NCBI RefSeq assembly: GCF_000484695.1
Contig: NZ_AXVR01000046.1
Coordinates: forward strand, 1-38,597
Reading direction: 5' to 3'
Length of the DNA stretch: 38,597 nucleotides
DNA from: Salinispora cortesiana
GTDB taxonomy: Bacteria > Actinomycetota > Actinomycetes > Mycobacteriales > Micromonosporaceae
The notes under the pieces were generated by a model. The model saw only the letters and a program-made list of their open reading frames with translations. It was not told the DNA's origin and made no database searches. Made by a program: the position numbers and the translations under genes. Positions 33,836 through 38,597 of this stretch are shown here, piece after piece (position 1 is the stretch's first letter; every line of letters begins with the position of its first letter).

Positions 33836-35346
33836 GCCGGCTTCCCCAAACGGCTCCACCTGGTGGTGACGAACTGACGGTCGGCGCGCAGCTCATGCCA
33901 TTCGATTTCGTGTGCGGCATCAATGGCCGACTCGATTGCACCCTCGATCCAGGCCGGCTTTGACGAACAGTGTTCACCCGCGAAGAACAGTCGTTTTTGC
34001 GGCCGTGCCGCCTCTCGTCGCTCCGCTTCTCGGAGTGCTGCCTCCTGCCCCCACCGAACGGTGGCTGCCCCGAGTGACCACCGGTACCGGCCCCAAGCTT
34101 GACTTGCCACGTTGCGGATCATTCCGGGTTCACGCAGCTCCGGGTGCATTTCACTGAGTTCCCTGATGATCAACGCGTTACGGTCAGCCTCGTTCAGGCG
34201 ACTGAGTGCGTCGGCATCAGGCCCGATGCTGTAGCTGGCAAGCAGCACCGCCCCGAGCGCCGGATCACCATCAGCAGGAGGATAGTAGGTCTGCCGAACG
34301 TGCCGACCGGTGAAGGAGGCACCGCCGCTGATTCCGCCCTTCTTCCAGAACGCTTCGCGGCAGTGCAGGGCGACTTTCGTGGCCGGCCAATACTTCGTCT
34401 GGTGAACGATGTCGAGTTTGTCGTCGTCGAATCCGACCAGGCGCACTCCCCTGAGCACCGTGAACGGAATGGTGCAGACCACATAGTCACAGCTCGTCGT
34501 GACAATCTTTGCACCCTGCCGAACGTGGAGCACCACAGTGTCGTTGTGGACCTCGATTCCCACCACCTCGCGGCCCATCGAGATCGGTCCACGTATCTGG
34601 GCCGCGAGCCGCTGGGGAAATATGTCCATTCCAGACCGCAGCCGAATGATGTTAGATCCGGTCTCGTCGAGTACGTCGTCGAGGAAGCGTTCCAGGTGCG
34701 GCGGACAGAGTGACCGGATCAACGGGTGGTCAGCGTAGAAGGCATGCAGGTCAATTCTGTTTCCCGAGGTACCACATCGATACGGCGTCAGATCGATGCC
34801 ATCGATGAGGTCGAGTAGTTCCACACCGATCTCGTTGTGCATGCCGTCGTAGAACTGGCGGGGTGCGACAGCCCTGATCGTGGCATCCAGCCACGCACCG
34901 AAGAGCAGTGTGTTCTCCCGGTAGCGCCGGTTCGGCAGCCCAGCAACAAACTCTTTGACCAGCGTTTCGTGCGCGTCGCCGACCCGGACGTAGCCGGTAG
35001 AGCTGGGCAGATAGGCAGCGTCATCGGAGAAGAGCGTCTGAAACCGATGAACCTGGTCCTGGAGACCAAGCTGGGCGATGTAGTGCCTGGTCAGTCTATG
35101 CCCTGCGGGAATCCGCATCGCCCCCAGTTCGGCAAAGGGCCCAGGTCGGCCATCGACGGCGAACCGGTGTGTGTAGATTCGGCCACCGACCTTACGGCTC
35201 GCCTCGACAATCTCGACCTGGTGTCCGAGGCGCTCCAGTTCGTAGGCCGTCACCAGCCCGGCGATGCCCGCGCCTATCACAGTGACCCGCTTCTGCCCAT
35301 TAATGGCGAGATCCGGCCCGCCACTGTTTCGCAAGGCTGCCACCAC
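33832..35346 (-). CDS. staO: L-tryptophan oxidase (StaO/RebO-like flavoprotein)
   Basis: 504 residues from GTG 35346, an L-amino-acid oxidase of the FAD amine-oxidase superfamily. VTVIGAGIAGL near the N-terminus binds FAD, followed by VEIVEASRKVGGRI and a C-terminal FAGEHCSSKPAWIEGAIES motif. StaO/RebO oxidise (chloro)tryptophan to the indole-3-pyruvate imine used by StaD. The GTGGTG pair (35341-35346) follows GAGAGGA at proper distance, so one of these GTGs is the likely start; a GTG at 35376 is less well placed. First gene of the long minus-strand unit, coupled to staD. Confidence 0.94.
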   Translation of the reverse strand: MVAALRNSGGPDLAINGQKRVTVIGAGIAGLVTAYELERLGHQVEIVEASRKVGGRIYTHRFAVDGRPGPFAELGAMRIPAGHRLTRHYIAQLGLQDQVHRFQTLFSDDAAYLPSSTGYVRVGDAHETLVKEFVAGLPNRRYRENTLLFGAWLDATIRAVAPRQFYDGMHNEIGVELLDLIDGIDLTPYRCGTSGNRIDLHAFYADHPLIRSLCPPHLERFLDDVLDETGSNIIRLRSGMDIFPQRLAAQIRGPISMGREVVGIEVHNDTVVLHVRQGAKIVTTSCDYVVCTIPFTVLRGVRLVGFDDDKLDIVHQTKYWPATKVALHCREAFWKKGGISGGASFTGRHVRQTYYPPADGDPALGAVLLASYSIGPDADALSRLNEADRNALIIRELSEMHPELREPGMIRNVASQAWGRYRWSLGAATVRWGQEAALREAERREAARPQKRLFFAGEHCSSKPAWIEGAIESAIDAAHEIEWHELRADRQFVTTRWSRLGKPA

Positions 35347-35625
35347 AGGTTTCCTCTCACACGATGCGCACAGCACAGGAGATGTGCTCGAAGGGCGATG
35401 CCGAGATCGACCTCTCGATAATCATTCCGCCAAGGCCATCGTCCGCACATCACGCGATGAGCGTGGCCACAGGTGGTTTGCCCAACGAACCAGGGGTTCT
35501 CACCCAGCCGCACCGTGCCGTCATCCTACGTGGACACGTGGTATTCGCCCCGAGGTGATGCTCACGACCCCGACACTCGGTGACACTGGCGGACGGTGAA
35601 GCAAGGCCCGATGGAGGCGATGTTG
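35347..35625. promoter_or_regulatory. Divergent promoter region between staO and staG
   Basis: 279 bases that must hold the promoters of both the eleven-gene minus-strand unit and the staG-staN pair. It contains a palindrome GAACC-AGG-GGTTC (35487-35499) and a tandem ACGTGG-AC-ACGTGG repeat (about 35539-35552). Neither matches the StrR/NovG consensus seen in the left half. They are candidate sites for the SARP, the AraC-type protein or an unseen regulator. Confidence 0.45.
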
Positions 35626-36933
35626 ATGCGAGTACTGATCGCTACCACGCCGGCACCCGGACATATCGTCAGCATGGTGGATGTCGCGGGCGAACTAGCT
35701 CGACGTGGACATGAGGTGCGGTGGTATACCGGCCGCGCCTTCCAGGACCAGGTCGAGCAGGCCGGGGCGCGATTCGAGCCCATGAGTGAGGCACTCGACT
35801 TCGGCGGCAGGAGTCGGGAGGAGGCGTTTCCAAGCCACGCTGGCCTGACCGGACTCGCCAGCTTCAAGATCGGCGTGCGCGACATCTTCTACCGCACCGC
35901 ACCCGGCCAGCTCACCGATCTGCTCCGCGTACTCGAGCGCTTTCCCGCCGACTGCATCCTCGCCGACGACATGTGCTACGGCGCGTGCTTCGCAAGCGAA
36001 CGGACCGGTCTGCCGCTGGCCTGGCTGAGCAACTCGATCTACATCCTGGGCAGTCGGGACACCGCACCGCTCGGGTTGGGACTGCAGCCCAGTTCGTCTC
36101 AACTCGGACGAGCCCGGAACGCTCTGCTGCGATTCGTCGGCGACCACATGTCCATGCGGGACCTACGCCGGGAGGCCGATCACGTCCGAGCAACGGTGAG
36201 TCTGCCACGGCTGAGAACACGAGCGATGGAGAACATCGCACGCCCCCCACACCTGTATCTGGTGACCACCGTGCCGTCCTTTGAGTTCTCCCGCAGCGAC
36301 CTCCTACCGGGGACGCACTTCATTGGCGGGCTCTTCGGAATGCCCCCGGAGAGGTTCGACCCGCCCACCTGGTGGCACGAACTGGATGCCGGCAAGCCGG
36401 TGGTGCTCATCACCCAGGGCACCACCGCAAACGACGTCGACCGGTTGCTGGTTCCCGCAGTCCGGGCGCTGGCACGCGAGGACTTCCTGGTTGTGGTGAC
36501 CACGGGAAGCGATCTGGATGTCGAGCTGCTCCAGCCACTACCCGGCAACGTCCGGCTGGAGCGGTTCGTTTCCTACCACCACCTACTGCCACACGTGGAC
36601 GTGATGCTGACAAACGGAGGCTACAACGGCGTCAACGCCGCCCTCGCCCACGGTGTGCCCCTGGTCGCCGCGCCGGCGACCGAGGAGAATCCCGACGTCG
36701 CGGCCCGGATCACATGGTCCGGAGCGGGTGTCGTCCTCCCCCGCCGTGCGGTCTCAGCGGACGCCCTGCGCAATGCCGTGGTCACCGTACTGCGCGACGG
36801 GCGCTACCGGCAGCGAGCCCGCGCGCTGTCCCGCGAGCACCAACGCTACGACGCCCCGCAACGAGCGGCCGAGCTGATCGAGGACATGGCTGAATCCCAG
36901 GGTCGAGTCCCTACCGGAGGTCCCACACAATGA
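35626..36933 (+). CDS. staG: Indolocarbazole N-glycosyltransferase (StaG/RebG-like)
   Basis: 435 residues, GT1/MGT-type GT-B fold. The N-terminal ATTPAPGHIVSMVDVAGELARRGHEV is the acceptor-domain start. LLPHVDVMLTNGGYNGVNAALAHGVPLVAAP and ENPDVAARI form the nucleotide-sugar site of the C-terminal domain. StaG attaches NDP-L-ristosamine to an indole nitrogen of K252c. The ATG at 35626 is preferred (GGAGG eight bases upstream, similarity starts there), although ATG at 35620 is possible. Its TGA overlaps the staN start (ATGA at 36930). Confidence 0.93.
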   Translation: MRVLIATTPAPGHIVSMVDVAGELARRGHEVRWYTGRAFQDQVEQAGARFEPMSEALDFGGRSREEAFPSHAGLTGLASFKIGVRDIFYRTAPGQLTDLLRVLERFPADCILADDMCYGACFASERTGLPLAWLSNSIYILGSRDTAPLGLGLQPSSSQLGRARNALLRFVGDHMSMRDLRREADHVRATVSLPRLRTRAMENIARPPHLYLVTTVPSFEFSRSDLLPGTHFIGGLFGMPPERFDPPTWWHELDAGKPVVLITQGTTANDVDRLLVPAVRALAREDFLVVVTTGSDLDVELLQPLPGNVRLERFVSYHHLLPHVDVMLTNGGYNGVNAALAHGVPLVAAPATEENPDVAARITWSGAGVVLPRRAVSADALRNAVVTVLRDGRYRQRARALSREHQRYDAPQRAAELIEDMAESQGRVPTGGPTQ

Positions 36934-38156
36934 GTGCTACCACGAACGCTGAATTGGGCGAAGCCCCCGAGACAACCATGCCAGTCGATCCCGGGCTGTT
37001 TGACTGCATGCCGGATCTGATCGCGGCCGCCCGGATCGCACCGGTCGTACGCATTCCATACCTCGGTCGGCATGCCTGGGTCGTGTGCGACCGCGAGCTG
37101 GTAAAGCAGGCTCTCACGCACCCCAAGATGGGGAAGGACATCACCCTGGTCCCAGAGTGGATGCGTCAGCCAGGGTTGATGGTGACCGCCCAGCCACCTC
37201 CGGAGTACGCGCGGGCGATGATCATGAGCGACGGCGAGAACCACGCCCGGATCCGACGAATCCACGCCCCGGTGCTCAGCCCTCGTAACACCGAACGATG
37301 GGGAGAGCAGGTCGCCGGCAAGGTCGAGGGATTCCTTGACGAGCTCAGCCAGGCGGCTTCTGGACGCAACGCCGAGGTCGACGTGGTTACCAACTACACC
37401 CACAAGATCCCGCTGGCGTTCATCTCCGAGATGCTCGGCCTCCCCCCAGAGGCAGAGCACCGACTGCGCAGCATCACTGACATCATGCTGTACTCCTCTG
37501 ACTACGCCGCCCGCCGAGAGGCGATCGGAGGCCTGTTCGGGGCGGTCGAGGAGTGGGTACGCAATCCGGCTGGGCTACGCGACGGTGTGATAACCGGCCT
37601 GCTGGCCGCCTCCGACGGACCGGGTGCCGCGGTCACCGAGGGCGAGGTCATCGTCTGGACCCTGGGCATGATCATTACTGGTTACGAAACCACGGGGAGC
37701 CTGATCTCGACCTCGCTGTACGAGGCCCTACGTCGGCCACCGCACGAGCGACCGAAGTCGGACGAGGACATCACCGCGTGGATCGAGGAAACCCTGCGGG
37801 TGCACCCACCGTTCCCGCACCCGACCTGGCGCTTTCCCCTGGAGGACATTGAGCTTGGCGGCTACCTCATCCCCAAGGGCGCCCCCGTGCAGCTCAGCAT
37901 CGCGGCCGCGAACCGAGAACCAGGCGAGGGCGCCGACAGCTTCGACGCGGAGCGACGAGGGCACGGGCACCTCTCCTTCGGCCTCGGCATGCACTACTGC
38001 ATCGGCGCCCCGCTGGTCCGACTCGAGGCCAAGATCGCGGTGCGTGGGTTCCTGCGACGGTTCCCCCGGGCCCGCCTAAGCGCCGACACCGCCGTCCAGT
38101 GGGAGTCAGAGTGGATGATCCGGCGGATGAGCGCCCTGCCCGCTGTGCTCTCCTGA
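36930..38156 (+). CDS. staN: Cytochrome P450 forming the second sugar-indole C-N bond (StaN-like)
   Basis: 408 residues. TGYETT at 250-255, ExxR at 287-290, heme ligand Cys357 in FGLGMHYCIGAP. Rebeccamycin clusters lack this gene, while staurosporine and K252a clusters have it after the glycosyltransferase, where StaN joins C5' of the sugar to the other indole nitrogen. The coupled position behind staG and the StaC-type aglycone enzyme make that role likely. A strong hairpin lies about 200 bases after its stop. Confidence 0.92.
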   Translation: MSATTNAELGEAPETTMPVDPGLFDCMPDLIAAARIAPVVRIPYLGRHAWVVCDRELVKQALTHPKMGKDITLVPEWMRQPGLMVTAQPPPEYARAMIMSDGENHARIRRIHAPVLSPRNTERWGEQVAGKVEGFLDELSQAASGRNAEVDVVTNYTHKIPLAFISEMLGLPPEAEHRLRSITDIMLYSSDYAARREAIGGLFGAVEEWVRNPAGLRDGVITGLLAASDGPGAAVTEGEVIVWTLGMIITGYETTGSLISTSLYEALRRPPHERPKSDEDITAWIEETLRVHPPFPHPTWRFPLEDIELGGYLIPKGAPVQLSIAAANREPGEGADSFDAERRGHGHLSFGLGMHYCIGAPLVRLEAKIAVRGFLRRFPRARLSADTAVQWESEWMIRRMSALPAVLS

Positions 38157-38353
38157 GTTGGTGCGCATGGAAACGCCCTTGGTCCGCACGGACAGGCCAC
38201 GTTTGACAAAGAACCGCACGCCCGACGCAACGGTCGGCGGCTCTCGTCCACCCACGTCGGGCACCGGGGCGTTGATCGGGCCAGCGTAGGGGCACGACCT
38301 CCGGCTCGTCCACAGGCCAGGAGCTTCTGCACCAGGTGGAGGTGGGGACCGGT
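38157..38353. other. Non-coding stretch after staN
   Basis: About 200 bases between the staN stop and the terminator hairpin. A minus-strand open frame covers it but runs back into staN, with no ribosome site, sensible composition or motif. I see no gene here. Confidence 0.35.
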
Positions 38354-38389
38354 GCCGTGGGACGGTCGCGGATGCGACCGTCCCACGGC
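38354..38389 (+). terminator. Terminator hairpin after the staG-staN unit
   Basis: A perfect inverted repeat: GCCGTGGGACGGTCGC at 38354-38369, a four-base loop GGAT, and the exact complement at 38374-38389. No T-run follows. It separates the sta genes from the IS element at the window edge. Confidence 0.85.
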
Positions 38390-38539
38390 CTACTCACCCA
38401 CACCTGGACCCGGGACATTCACCAGGTGGTGATCTTGTAACGGTTTCGTGAGGTCCGGAAAGGCGAAAGTGCCTGCCAGGCAAGGGAAAATGGTGATTGC
38501 GACATCTACCAGGATCTCTTGCGAGGAGGCACTTCCGAC

Positions 38540-38597
38540 GTGCGTGAGCTTACCGGATGGTCGAAGGGCCTGCGCGTCACGGCTGACGGTGACGGGG
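38540..38597 (+). mobile_element. Start of an IS1380-like transposase gene (partial)
   Basis: GTG at 38540 with GGAGG 13 bases upstream opens a frame reading MRELTGWSKGLRVTADGDG to the window end. 'TGW...L.VTADG' resembles the N-terminus of actinobacterial IS1380-family transposases as I remember them. The preceding ~130 bases are less GC-rich, with a small palindrome TGCCT-GCC-AGGCA (about 38471-38483) and AGTGCC/GGCACT words that may belong to the IS left end. Only 19 residues are visible, so the family call is tentative. Confidence 0.55.

Noticed and set aside
33224..33877. Long open frames antisense to staD and many other genes
   Set aside because: They mirror GC-rich codon use of the real gene opposite, lack ribosome sites and show no motifs.
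37894..38418. Minus-strand frame overlapping the end of staN and the terminator
   Set aside because: It runs through the perfect hairpin and staN codons and has no recognisable features.
1..38597. CRISPR arrays, tRNA or rRNA genes, riboswitches, att sites
   Set aside because: I found no regularly spaced repeats, cloverleaf-like sequences or long direct repeats that would support any of these.

Overview
The window is high-GC actinomycete DNA. Features pointing that way are frequent GTG starts, rare TTA codons, SARP and StrR-type regulators, dense translational coupling and an actinobacterial IS at the right edge. A Micromonosporaceae-like host is plausible but unproven. The clearest content is an almost complete staurosporine-type indolocarbazole gene cluster (about 20.3-38.2 kb), with an accessory region to its left (about 0-20 kb).

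Right part. Eleven genes on the minus strand read as one ~15 kb unit from 35.35 kb down to 20.3 kb: staO-like tryptophan oxidase, staD-like chromopyrrolate synthase, staP-like P450, a RebM/StaM-like sugar methyltransferase, staC-like flavoenzyme, then the sugar genes staA, staB, staI, staE, staK and staJ (nucleotidyltransferase, 4,6-dehydratase, aminotransferase, epimerase, 4-ketoreductase, 2,3-dehydratase). Divergent from staO lies a coupled pair, a staG-like N-glycosyltransferase and a staN-like P450. Together they explain tryptophan -> indole-pyruvate imine -> chromopyrrolic acid -> indolocarbazole aglycone -> attachment of an NDP-L-ristosamine-type sugar through two C-N bonds. Two diagnostic residues of the staC-like protein (Val221, Asn244) match the StaC state rather than RebC, so the lactam aglycone K252c is predicted. 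No tryptophan halogenase, no LuxR-type StaR/RebR and no second sugar methyltransferase are present here.

Left part. A truncated flavin hydroxylase, a StrR/NovG-type ParB-like regulator, a HemY-like porphyrinogen oxidase, a TfdB/TetX-type flavin hydroxylase, a divergent three-gene operon (C26 amidotransferase-like, AhpD-like, sulfotransferase), a second full NDP-hexose 2,3-dehydratase, an AraC-type regulator, a SARP activator, an alpha/beta hydrolase, a VOC protein, a DrrAB-like ABC exporter, a DUF1801 protein, a 14-TM MFS exporter, a glutamate decarboxylase and a frameshifted DUF574 methyltransferase. Two near-consensus StrR/NovG-type operators sit in front of the flavin hydroxylase/C26 operon and upstream of the extra 2,3-dehydratase. 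They suggest that these genes form a regulon of their own, either tailoring genes added to the indolocarbazole cluster or the edge of a second cluster.

Oddities worth attention: the C26 and AhpD-like proteins, which overlap each other, have both lost the residues normally used for catalysis; seven genes carry TTA codons, including codon 8 of the SARP gene, codon 2 of the sulfotransferase gene and codon 227 of staD; and the right edge enters an IS1380-like element just past a strong terminator.
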